A DNA stretch of 24,085 bases, taken from an uncultured Phycisphaerales bacterium. Its GTDB lineage: Bacteria; Planctomycetota; Phycisphaerae; Sedimentisphaerales; Anaerobacaceae. Made by a program: the position numbers and the translations under genes. Location of the stretch: NCBI GenBank assembly GCA_937927975.1, contig CALEZT010000002.1, positions 1 to 24,085 of the forward strand, read 5' to 3'. The notes under the pieces are model-generated. The model did not search any database. It saw nothing but the letters and a program-made list of their open reading frames with translations, and was not told the DNA's origin. Below, piece by piece: positions 16,680 to 24,085 of this stretch; position 1 is the first letter of the stretch; every line of letters starts with the position of its first letter.

Positions 16680-19600
16680 ATGATTCGTACCAGGAGACCG
16701 TTCGTAGCATTCTGCGTCCTTGTTTTCAGCATCCTTTCGCTGCGACCTGCCTATCCGGCTCAGCGCGCGATCGTTCCCGACCATGTTCCCCCCGGCCTCA
16801 TGAGAGACATTTATCTGATTGCGACGCCCCGCCTTGCTCGAATACCCGACCTTCACGGCCTCTGGGACCCTTCCTTTCCGCTGGCCTATAAGACGGTGTG
16901 GCAGGATTCCGGCGAAACGATCATGTGCTACGGCGAGACGAGGGCGCAGTGGCCCTTTGAATATCCCCAATACACGGCCAAAGGACGGCCGCCCGATCAG
17001 CAGTGGCATCAGGACAGGATGCTCAAAGGCTTTTATCGACGCGGGCAGATCAACCTCACCGTCCGAAGGAGCGAGTCGAGATCGTCCTGGGCGAATGACT
17101 GGCAGAATCGTGCGGAATCTCACAACCGGACACAAGCCGATCAAACGACTACCATCTATTCCATGGGACCGGCTCCGGAGATCCGCGCTGAGGTGCTTCC
17201 GGGACCGAGATCGACCTGTGAGTTCAAACGCAAGGCGTACTTCGGTGGCCGATTTGAGGCGGAATTCACGATCCATCGAGACAACTACCGCCTGGAACAG
17301 TTCGCTACGGCCGGTCGGGCGGGAGGCCAGTACAGACTGCTGCAGCGAGTGGTGGGCAGAGATCATGTCACCAATATCAGGGCCCAGGCCAGAGATACCA
17401 AGTCTCCTATTGAGATTTTCATCAACGCGACGAGCGGGGATGCCAAACCGGTCCATGAAGCGCTTGTGGACGAGATCGTCTCGGTCCTTCTGGAGGCCGT
17501 TCTGGAGGCTTCCGGAACCCCTGTCCCCCGCGAAGAAGTCGTCGTGTCGGAACGAGTCCCCATCGCGGAGGAGAAGCCGACCGCACCCAAGATCGAGCCA
17601 GCTCCGGAGGCCAAACGCCCGACCGCGACCATTCTTGCGCTGGATGCCTTGGACGGCAATCCCACGTTGCATGGCGAGACGGGGGCGAGCATTCGCCCAT
17701 CGGTACTGATTCGGTCGAACTTGGCCCGCGGTGGTACGATCGCTGATGGTGTCAGTGCCCTGATCTTGCGGGCCGAAGTCAGCAAAGACGCGCCCGTCGT
17801 GTTTGTGCTTCAAGACGATAGCCGGGGCACGTTGGAGCCCCTATTTGAGAGCCGCACGCTTTTGCTCCAGGACAAGCATTACGCCTTTGCGCGGTATGTG
17901 CCTCCCGACTCTTTGACGAAGCCCGGCACAACGCTACCGCCTTCGACCGTTCATCCGCCGAAACAACGCGTGGGCGGTGAACAGGGTCCGGAATGTGAAG
18001 ACCTTGTCGTACTGGCGGCACCCTACGTTCGGGACGCAACCGGCAGCGGGATGCAGGCGAATGCAGCCGGCGCGCAGCGCCTGTCGCTCAAGCTGGCGCA
18101 ACCGCCCGTGGTGCTGGTTCATGGACTCTTTTCCGACCCGGTGTACTGCTGGATGGGCAGGTTGGGCGAGGGCCGGAGCCTATCGGTGATGCTGGAGATG
18201 GCTGGCTTTGTCCCGTTCCTCGTGAACTATGCCCGGTCCAACGGCCTGTACTTGGAAGGAGAATCGTGGCTGAACGGCAGTGCCCGCGCCAGCGACTTCA
18301 CCTCGAACTGGAACGTGGTCTGGGAGAGTCCCGACCGTGACGAGACGGTGGAGAACGAGGCGCGCTGGCTGCGTGGTGAGACGGGTGGGTGGCTCGGGTT
18401 GGACGCAGCGCCGATCCTGTCGGCCTGGCAACAGCCGGCGAACCTGAGGATTGGGGGCATCCGGGCGGCGCTCGATTACTATCGCAAGGAATTGAACCTG
18501 GCAGCTACGCAGGCGGACGTCGTCGGTCACAGCATGGGCGGCCTGCTGGCCAGGGTGTATGCCTCGGAGTCCTACAATCCCCGGTATCGCCGACCCGAGA
18601 ATTTCGGTCGCGGCGACATCCGTCGCCTGGTGACGCTCAACACGCCGCATTTCGGCAGCGAACTGACGGAATTGCCGGCGGCGCTCGGGTCCGGCCGCAT
18701 CGGCGACGAGTCCCTGGCGGCCTGGACGCGACGACGCGTGGCCGCAGTGCTGTTCCGGGGGTTGTTCGCCAACCCGGAAGCCGGCGCCATCCGCGACCTG
18801 ATGCCGGGCAGCGATGCCTTGAGACGGATCGGGCCCACCGTGATACCGTCGTTTACGATTGCCACGAGCGTGACGGCTGGCCAGCTTGCCGCGGATCGCC
18901 ATGATGCCGCCCAGACGTATCTGACGGCCTACTCGGGCCTCGGCATGTTCTTCTTCTACAATCCCGGGCTGTTAACTGCCGCGGTCGAGCGGCGCGCCCG
19001 CGAATGGGCGGAAGCCGGCGAATGGAAACGAGAGACGGCCAGGAACGTGGATAGAACCGGACCGGCTGAGAAGCCGGCACGTTTCGACAACCCGGAGGGT
19101 ATCCGCGAATTCCGCTACCGCCTGCAGTCGGGAATCGACGAAAACGTTTACCACTGGAACCGCTACCGCGAGGCGGAATTCCGTGAATCGCTGCGGCGCC
19201 AGATTGACGGCACAGAACTGGTTCGCTTCGGTATCTATGATCGAAACGAGGCTGTCAGTTCCGCTTGGGACGATTTCCTGGCTCTGGCCAGCCGCTTTCT
19301 TGTCGGCGGCAACGTGTGGAAGGCCAGCAGCGCCGAGATCGAACCGGATATCCCGCATGAGGTGGTGGATGCGATTCGCACTCTCGTGTTCAACGGTGAC
19401 GCGGAGAACGATGCGGCGGTGCGGGTGGTCAGTCAGGTCGGCGGCTTGCCCCCGGCGGCCACCAAGGTGTTTCCCGGAGTTCTCCACAGCTTCTCCCCTT
19501 GGAACCTGGAAGTGCAACGCGAGGTGGTTCGTCTGTTGCGCTGGGAACCCCACCGTTTCCATGCGGAGGGATTCCCCGCGGCGGGGCAGCCCATGCCGCG

Positions 19601-20834
19601 TTGGCTGCCGACCACTGCGTTCAGCGAATCCCGGCTCGGCGGGGCACTGGCTGTTGCCTGGTCGGGCATGGTTCCGGCTCACGCCCAGCAGTTCGCGGCA
19701 GTGGCCGACCGGCGGCACATCGTGATTCTGGCTCGCCCGGTGAACCAGGACGCGACCCCTTTGATTGCCGCCGGGGCGGCCACCAAGGGTATGGCCATCA
19801 AGGGCAAGTCATCCAATTGGGGCCCGCAGTGCGGCCTGATCCCCGTCGATCAACGCTTCAGCAAAACCTGGCGCACCAAGAGCGGTGCGGCTCGGGACGC
19901 GGACATCGTTAAATACAACGAGCTCAACCGAAAGACCTTGCAGGAACTGACGTATCCGGAGGACCCGGAGTTCCCCGACTTGAAGGGCCGTCCGTTCGCC
20001 ACGACCCGGGATCTCGTCGTGACCGTTGCGGGCCGGTCGTATGATATCCTGATCGATCCGGACCAGGCCGATGCGGAGCAGGCCGTGGTGTTGCACGCGG
20101 ACGGCAGGCTGTACGACTGGCGCACCGGCAAGGACGGGGAGTTTGATCGGAACGTCGCGCCCTCGCGTGAGATCGGCGGGGAAGCCGCACAGAGGATTCT
20201 CGTGGGCAAGAAGCCTATGGCCGTACTGGCGGATGGGTTGAGCGATCTGGATCCCAAGCCCTACCTGACCGCTGACTATGACATGCTGGCGATCGGCTTC
20301 TATGATCCGAGCAGTTCGAACTCCGTGCCTCAAGACGTGAGCAATGCGGAATTCCATGAGCTGCGCGGTTTCATTTCTCGCCGGCAGATGCATATTCTGC
20401 GAATGCTGAACCAGGCGGTCCGCGACAATGCCGGTTACCAGGCTGGCAACGTCTGCCACCACGGACCGGAGGTGCAGTATCCCGACTCGCCCTATGTGGA
20501 TTACCCGGTCCTGGTGTTCGACCCCGGTTCCCCGGCCGACGGCGATGCGGAAACATTCATCATCCGCCAGGGCCCCTTCGGCTTCCGCGATATTCACTTG
20601 AAGCGATATTTCAATGAGAAGATCCGGGAGGGATTCAATCTCTGGCCGAACCCGGTCAGCAAAGGCTGGCAGTGGGAATACTATCGGGACTACAGCCCGG
20701 ATCGTGGCTACGATCCTCGCGACGCCCCGGGTTTGAAGAAGTACGTGGCCGAACAGCCGCGTCCGACGCGTGGCATCGCCGTATTGAGAGCCTCGTCTTC
20801 TTCCCCTCCGGCCGGGGTTGCGTCCCCGCCCTGA
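16680..20834 (+). CDS. Secreted lipase-like hydrolase with C-terminal edema factor/CyaA/ExoY-type nucleotidyl cyclase domain
   Basis: The start has GGAGG seven bases upstream and opens a Sec signal peptide (FVAFCVLVFSILSL, cleavage near YPAQ). Residues ~30-290 are unrecognised; a Pro/Lys/Glu-rich linker (~292-314) and an Ig-like region (~315-450) follow. An alpha/beta hydrolase of the lipase/PGAP1 type spans ~473-955: LVHGLF for the oxyanion hole, GHSMGG with nucleophile S618, LNTPHFGS, and probable D911 (NDAAVRVVSQ) and H936 (LHSFSPWN). Residues ~1003-1325 carry the class II adenylyl cyclase toxin motifs in order: ARPVN (R1019), GAATKGMAIKGKSSNWGP (K1036, K1043), IPVDQRFSK (K1062), LTADYDMLAI (metal ligands D1199 and D1201) and CHHGPE (H1261). 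Known relatives make cyclic nucleotides inside eukaryotic cells after binding a host cofactor. Here the domain is part of an exported, multi-enzyme protein. Product, target and delivery are unknown. Confidence 0.82.
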   Translation: MIRTRRPFVAFCVLVFSILSLRPAYPAQRAIVPDHVPPGLMRDIYLIATPRLARIPDLHGLWDPSFPLAYKTVWQDSGETIMCYGETRAQWPFEYPQYTAKGRPPDQQWHQDRMLKGFYRRGQINLTVRRSESRSSWANDWQNRAESHNRTQADQTTTIYSMGPAPEIRAEVLPGPRSTCEFKRKAYFGGRFEAEFTIHRDNYRLEQFATAGRAGGQYRLLQRVVGRDHVTNIRAQARDTKSPIEIFINATSGDAKPVHEALVDEIVSVLLEAVLEASGTPVPREEVVVSERVPIAEEKPTAPKIEPAPEAKRPTATILALDALDGNPTLHGETGASIRPSVLIRSNLARGGTIADGVSALILRAEVSKDAPVVFVLQDDSRGTLEPLFESRTLLLQDKHYAFARYVPPDSLTKPGTTLPPSTVHPPKQRVGGEQGPECEDLVVLAAPYVRDATGSGMQANAAGAQRLSLKLAQPPVVLVHGLFSDPVYCWMGRLGEGRSLSVMLEMAGFVPFLVNYARSNGLYLEGESWLNGSARASDFTSNWNVVWESPDRDETVENEARWLRGETGGWLGLDAAPILSAWQQPANLRIGGIRAALDYYRKELNLAATQADVVGHSMGGLLARVYASESYNPRYRRPENFGRGDIRRLVTLNTPHFGSELTELPAALGSGRIGDESLAAWTRRRVAAVLFRGLFANPEAGAIRDLMPGSDALRRIGPTVIPSFTIATSVTAGQLAADRHDAAQTYLTAYSGLGMFFFYNPGLLTAAVERRAREWAEAGEWKRETARNVDRTGPAEKPARFDNPEGIREFRYRLQSGIDENVYHWNRYREAEFRESLRRQIDGTELVRFGIYDRNEAVSSAWDDFLALASRFLVGGNVWKASSAEIEPDIPHEVVDAIRTLVFNGDAENDAAVRVVSQVGGLPPAATKVFPGVLHSFSPWNLEVQREVVRLLRWEPHRFHAEGFPAAGQPMPRWLPTTAFSESRLGGALAVAWSGMVPAHAQQFAAVADRRHIVILARPVNQDATPLIAAGAATKGMAIKGKSSNWGPQCGLIPVDQRFSKTWRTKSGAARDADIVKYNELNRKTLQELTYPEDPEFPDLKGRPFATTRDLVVTVAGRSYDILIDPDQADAEQAVVLHADGRLYDWRTGKDGEFDRNVAPSREIGGEAAQRILVGKKPMAVLADGLSDLDPKPYLTADYDMLAIGFYDPSSSNSVPQDVSNAEFHELRGFISRRQMHILRMLNQAVRDNAGYQAGNVCHHGPEVQYPDSPYVDYPVLVFDPGSPADGDAETFIIRQGPFGFRDIHLKRYFNEKIREGFNLWPNPVSKGWQWEYYRDYSPDRGYDPRDAPGLKKYVAEQPRPTRGIAVLRASSSSPPAGVASPP

Positions 20835-21064
20835 ACGGAACCGGCCACGGATCGCTTGTCCAGGGAACGCACACCCTGTCCGACGACGCCGAGTGGATTG
20901 CCCATCCATACGGCCGGCAATGGCCGATGCACCACGAGAGAAAGCGTGAAAACAGATGGGCGCTACGGGGGGACATTGGTATGATGATGAGTATGGCCCA
21001 ACGGCGCAGCCGGGCGAGGTCAAAATGGGAAATGTCGGTTCAAGAAGAAGTACGGAGGTCGCGA

Positions 21065-21619
21065 ATGTCGCCATGCCGTTCTTCGTCCGTCGCCCTGATC
21101 GTCCTTGTCGCGTTCGTCCTGATTGCCTTTTCGTCCCCGGCCTGGGCTTGGAAGGTCGACACCCACGTCTACGCGGCCAACCTGGCCATCGAGGAGGCGC
21201 TGAGCACCCTGACATTCCAGCAGGTCGCTGTCACCGACCCCATGCTCAAAGACAGGGTCAAGGGTGAGTTGAGGCGCATCTTCGGCAACGACTACGACCG
21301 ACGGAGCCGCATCGATTACCTGGACAACGCTTTTATCTCCTGGATCTACTGTCCGCCGCAGGACCGCCTCGTTCGCGTCCGCCCGGTCATGGCGGTTCAG
21401 GTCCCGCCCTTCGGGTGGCTGAGGGTCAGCGAGGACATGGCTCGCGCCCTCTTCTACTTCCCCGGCCTGTTCCGGGCCGGTGCCGTCGGCCCCGACCTCT
21501 TCCCGGACCTGATCACCGGGCAGGCGGTTACGATTGGGACCACCCCGATTTCCGTGGCTGCCTCCTCTGGGACGATCCGACGGTGCGCCAGAAGATTTTC
21601 CACCGCATCTTCCGGGTGA
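21065..21619 (+). CDS. Secreted zinc-dependent phospholipase C-like protein, N-terminal part before a frameshift
   Basis: The ATG at 21065 has GGAGG six bases upstream and starts a clear signal peptide (ALIVLVAFVLIAF, cleavage after SPAWA). The predicted mature protein begins with Trp in WKVDTHVYAANLAIEEAL. In bacterial zinc-dependent phospholipases C the N-terminal Trp itself and a nearby His bind zinc, so W29 and H34 fit. Later FRAGAVGPDLFPDLITGQ matches the metal-binding GAIGPDLFPD segment of that family. Beyond about 21523 the frame turns into low-quality sequence and stops at 21617-21619, while the -1 frame carries on with good protein (DWDHPDFRG onward). The gene is therefore probably frameshifted. 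It lies 230 bp after the lipase-cyclase gene on the same strand and may act with it. The remaining phospholipase ligand residues are not found, so activity is doubtful. Confidence 0.6.
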   Translation: MSPCRSSSVALIVLVAFVLIAFSSPAWAWKVDTHVYAANLAIEEALSTLTFQQVAVTDPMLKDRVKGELRRIFGNDYDRRSRIDYLDNAFISWIYCPPQDRLVRVRPVMAVQVPPFGWLRVSEDMARALFYFPGLFRAGAVGPDLFPDLITGQAVTIGTTPISVAASSGTIRRCARRFSTASSG

Positions 21620-22551
21620 CGCGGCCGGGCACAGGGCCGGCCCAGGCGCTTTCGGTGTCGCCGCAGAGGTTCGAGGTCTCCCTTCCTGAGTCGCAGTTTC
21701 GGCCGCGGTTCGTCTGGGGCACTGCCGCCGGCATCTCCGGGCTCACAACGACCGGGCAGACGCAAAGCCCTCCTCCGCCACCACCGGCCTCCACGGAAGG
21801 GGCGGAGGCCGCTTCTCCAAAGGGAGCGGTTGCCGGGGCGAAGACCGTGGGCATCACCGAATTGCCTGAAATGACGTTCCCGGACTACGGAGTTGTCCTG
21901 AGGCCGCGGCCCTTCGGACAGAAGCTCCAGACGCCCGATGGAGTTCATGTCCATGCGGCCGTGTTGGCCTTCTCCGAGGCGTTTCCGCCGCCGCCCGTCG
22001 TCCTGCGTTTTGTCGCCGATGCCGACAAGTACGTGAGCGACGGGACGATGAAGGACACCGCTTCAGCGGCCAGGCTCACGGGCCGCTTCGTCGAGGATAC
22101 GGGCGCACGCGGCGAGATCCTCCTGACGCTCGGCAGGGAGAACAGGACGTTCAGCGGCCAGTGGCGCCGCACCGACATCGCGGACGACTATTGGCACGGT
22201 TGTGAGGGCTGGCGGCCCCTCGCGGAAGAAGGCGCGCCGGCGATCGCGGCCGCCACGCGTGGGGACATATCAGTCTGGTCGGGATCGTGGGACACCTCGT
22301 TCGGCGATATGGTTCTCCTTGCCGAGTCCGGCGGACTTGTCAAAGGCGCCTACGACGGCGTCTTCGGCCGCATCGAGGCGAGGGTCGAGGGCGACAAGCT
22401 CGTCGGCCGCTTCTACGAGGACAACGGCAACTGGGGCGAGTTCGTTTTCGTCCTGGAACCCAGCAAGAGCGTGTTCAAGGGTCGGTGGCGGCGCCTGAAC
22501 GTCGAAGGGGACGACTGGCACGAGGGCGAGGGGACGAAAGTCGGGAAGTAG
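21526..22551 (+). pseudogene. Frameshifted continuation with two beta-rich repeats
   Basis: This frame has no start of its own: its only nearby Met lies in the shadow of the upstream phospholipase-like frame. From about 21526 it reads well as protein, with YDWDHPDFRGCLLWDDP possibly supplying the next zinc-binding His, and continues to 22551. A Pro/Ala-rich linker with PPPPPPAS sits near 21770. The C-terminal third holds two copies of a ~47-residue unit, LTGRFVEDTGARGEILLTLG and LVGRFYEDNGNWGEFVFVLE, each ending in a GxWRR and DDxWHxGEG or CEG segment. The second is preceded by WSGSWDTSFGDMVL, a beta-barrel-like module seen in many bacterial surface proteins. Joining it to the preceding frame needs one -1 shift between about 21523 and 21540. 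Sequencing error, real mutation and programmed shifting all remain possible; no classic slippery heptamer is seen. Confidence 0.55.
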
Positions 22552-22804
22552 TGGCCAGGTGGTCCGTCTTGGGCGTCGAGTTCAACGGTGAGGAATTCGG
22601 AGTCCTTGCGCCTGTCAAGGGGTGAGGTGGGCGTCATTCGCCAACAACCTGTTTTGAGGAATCCCCGTCAGGTCGAGGGCTTGATTGCCGATGGCCAGGG
22701 TGCCATCGGGTTCAGTCGGTCTTGAGTAGGAAGTCATGGGCATCAGGATCTTGCTGACTTCGGCCCACAGGCTCGCAACCAGTTGATGAGTTGGGCCACG
22801 AGGT

Positions 22805-23122
22805 TCAATAGTTTCTCTTCGCTGAGGGGGCCTCCCCCTGGGGCAGGCTCTGCACCGCGGCCAAGGCGTCAAACCTGTCGTCGAAGATCTCAAAGAAACC
22901 GTCCAACCCCGTGACCGAGAAGATCCCTCTTGTCGTGGGGCCGACACAGCACAGCAAAAGACGCTGGCCGCAGTCTTCCAGCAGTTTCTTCAGACGCAGG
23001 AGCACAGCCAGCGATGCAGAGGTCATGATCGTCACGTTGCTCAAATCGATCACGACATCGCAATTGCCCCGCTCGCGAACATGACGAATCCCATGATTGA
23101 GTTCTTCCCGTATTAGATTTCC
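22805..23122 (-). pseudogene. STAS-domain (anti-sigma factor antagonist-like) fragment lacking its 5' end
   Basis: From about 23122 down to the stop at 22805 this frame encodes ~105 residues with STAS character: GNLIREELNHGIRHVRERG, CDVVIDLSNVTIMTSASLAV, LLRLKKLLEDCGQRLLLCC, and IFSVTGLDGFFEIFDDRFDA. STAS proteins bind anti-sigma factors or regulate transporters. The usual position of the phosphorylatable Ser is in the TSASL stretch. The first beta strand is missing: upstream the same frame runs into the shadow of another gene and no proper start or ribosome site is visible. The break coincides with the end of the neighbouring fragment, so two genes seem to have been joined here. About 250 bases downstream (22552-22804) I see nothing supportable. 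Confidence 0.6.
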
Positions 23123-23982
23123 TGGAACCAGAGGGCAAAGGCCTTGTCCGCGTCGGTCATGCCCGGCGCGACGGCGGAGGAGACGATTTCCTCGACGCTT
23201 CGGAAGTTGTTGCGGCCATTGGAGAGCCACGGGTTGACGACGTCGGCGTCGCCCACGTTTTCCATTCGCACCGAGCGGTTGGACTCCCAGGTTTGGAGCA
23301 AAGCTCCTTCCCTTGCAATCCCGCAGCCCATGGGCAAGCGGCAATTACGGCCATCCATCGTGCCGCCCTGGAACACGGTGTACTTGTGCGTCGTCCCCAC
23401 CCCATCAGCGATCTCTTCGACGTGCGACTTGGCCACGTCGGTCGGGTGTGTGTTAGTCGACCATGGGTGCAGCGCCTCGCTGGAAGCGGCCGGCGCGGTT
23501 CGGCGAGAGGTCGGGTTTGCCGCGACGATCATGGCTGCTATCTCGGTCCTCGCCTTTTCGTAGGCCACCGGGTCCTTGTCCCACTGGAACCAGGACTCGG
23601 TCAGCCGGCGCACGATCCTGTCCGCTTCCGTGGGCCTGCCCAGGCGGTCCAGCATCACGAGGTACAGCTGACGGCACCAGAAAAGGCTGTGGGACGCCGA
23701 TACTTTCGACCCTGCCGATGTGGGGGGCAGGCTCGCGGGGTGGGTCTTCCTGAAGTTGGGACCCAGGACTGCCGATACAAGGGTGAAGCCCCGATCAAGC
23801 CCTTTCACTATCCGGAGAAGTCCCCCCCCAGCTACTCCGGACTTTCTCTTCTTCGGGGGACAGCACGATCGACACTGGAGCGAGCGAAGGTTCCACAGCC
23901 GCTTCCGGTGTCGCTTTCCCTGCGGAACGCCTGGTTGCTGCCCTGCCCTGTTGGAGAGTGCGGCAGCAAGGTGACTTGACAA
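23113..23982 (-). pseudogene. Truncated planctomycete-type protein of unknown function
   Basis: The frame reads as protein from about 23690 to 23113: FWCRQLYLVMLDRLGRPTEA, WFQWDKDPVAYEKARTEI, a stretch with TVFQGGTMDGRNCRLPMG, then LQTWESNRSVRMENVGDADV, VNPWLSNGRNNFRSVEEIV and APGMTDADKAFALWFQEI. It stops abruptly at 23113 in what looks like the middle of a domain. The text resembles the N-terminal half of large secreted planctomycete proteins with a transglutaminase-like region, but that is from memory and unsure. Upstream of 23700 the frame (down from a TTG at 23982) looks non-coding and includes a run of eight C at 23822-23829, so the 5' end is probably damaged as well. It is joined at its 3' end to the STAS fragment. 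Confidence 0.4.
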
Positions 23983-24031
23983 CGCTCACCATACATGTGC
24001 AGTTCAGATACTGGCGTCCTCGTATCCTTAT

Positions 24032-24085
24032 GACCACCGTGGCGTTCTCGCTGGAGCCCTCGCGAACGCCCAGCACGTGCTTATA
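24032..24085 (-). mobile_element. IS256/Mutator-type transposase fragment at window edge
   Basis: Reading in from the right edge on the minus strand, 18 codons give YKHVLGVREGSSENATVV. This matches the conserved G-x-K-x-(V/I)LG-(L/V)-x-x-G-x-x-E-N segment after the second catalytic Asp region of IS256-family (Mutator-like) transposases. After that the frame goes on for a short way without transposase character, so the copy is truncated here. The rest of the gene, if any, lies outside the window. Confidence 0.45.

Noticed and set aside
16656..17813. 385-codon minus-strand frame
   Set aside because: Antisense to the start of the lipase-cyclase gene, which has a ribosome site and signal peptide; no domain seen on the minus strand.
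19809..21215. 468-codon minus-strand frame over the cyclase domain
   Set aside because: The + strand carries the ordered cyclase motifs; the minus frame has none and crosses a gene boundary.
22615..22804. Minus-strand frame downstream of the STAS fragment
   Set aside because: It overlaps the STAS stop, has no start of its own and shows no recognisable domain.
1..24085. CRISPR arrays, tRNA or rRNA genes, riboswitches
   Set aside because: No regularly spaced direct repeats, no tRNA-like cloverleaf and no rRNA or riboswitch core were recognised on reading; no tool was run.

Overview
The window looks like chromosomal DNA of a Planctomycetota bacterium, most likely of the Phycisphaerae type. The base composition is GC-rich. 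The gene content is typical of that group: an iduronate-2-sulfatase-like sulfatase, several Tat-exported sugar enzymes, a DUF1080 lipoprotein, an ECF-like sigma factor paired with a giant Ser/Thr kinase, and secreted proteins with dockerin-like, 'DVYFGT' and F5/8-type-C modules. The assignment rests on gene content only.

Left part (1-9718) is a polysaccharide or glycan processing region. A 5'-truncated sulfatase on the + strand converges with a three-gene minus-strand set: Gfo/Idh/MocA oxidoreductase, then sugar isomerase-like TIM barrel, then a glycosidase fused to an M28 peptidase. Diverging from it are a Tat-exported DegT-type aminotransferase and a DUF1080 (3-keto-glycoside hydrolase family) lipoprotein. 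A Tat-exported aldo/keto reductase converges on these. Four proteins with cytoplasmic-type cofactor or isomerase folds carry twin-arginine signals, which suggests sugar oxidation, isomerisation and amination outside the cytoplasm, fed by the sulfatase and glycosidase.

Middle part (10002-16353) is a regulatory and surface region: an ECF-like sigma factor followed by one uninterrupted 1795-codon frame. That frame encodes a Ser/Thr kinase, a membrane helix, TPR and beta-propeller regions, and then an internal start and signal peptide leading into a secreted propeller, dockerin-like and discoidin protein. Past its stop lies an out-of-frame LamG C-terminal remnant, followed by an intergenic repeat and a strong hairpin.

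Right part (16680-24085) is the most unusual. A secreted 1384-residue protein joins a lipase-type alpha/beta hydrolase to a C-terminal domain with the motif set of the anthrax edema factor/CyaA/ExoY class II adenylyl cyclase toxins. Just downstream is a frameshifted gene that begins like a secreted zinc-dependent phospholipase C and ends in two beta-rich repeats. The remaining minus-strand DNA is a chimera of broken genes: a STAS fragment joined to a fragment of an unrelated protein, with an IS256-like transposase scrap at the edge. This end of the window has been rearranged.

The best candidate for a previously undescribed system is the secreted lipase-nucleotidyl cyclase protein and its phospholipase-like neighbour.
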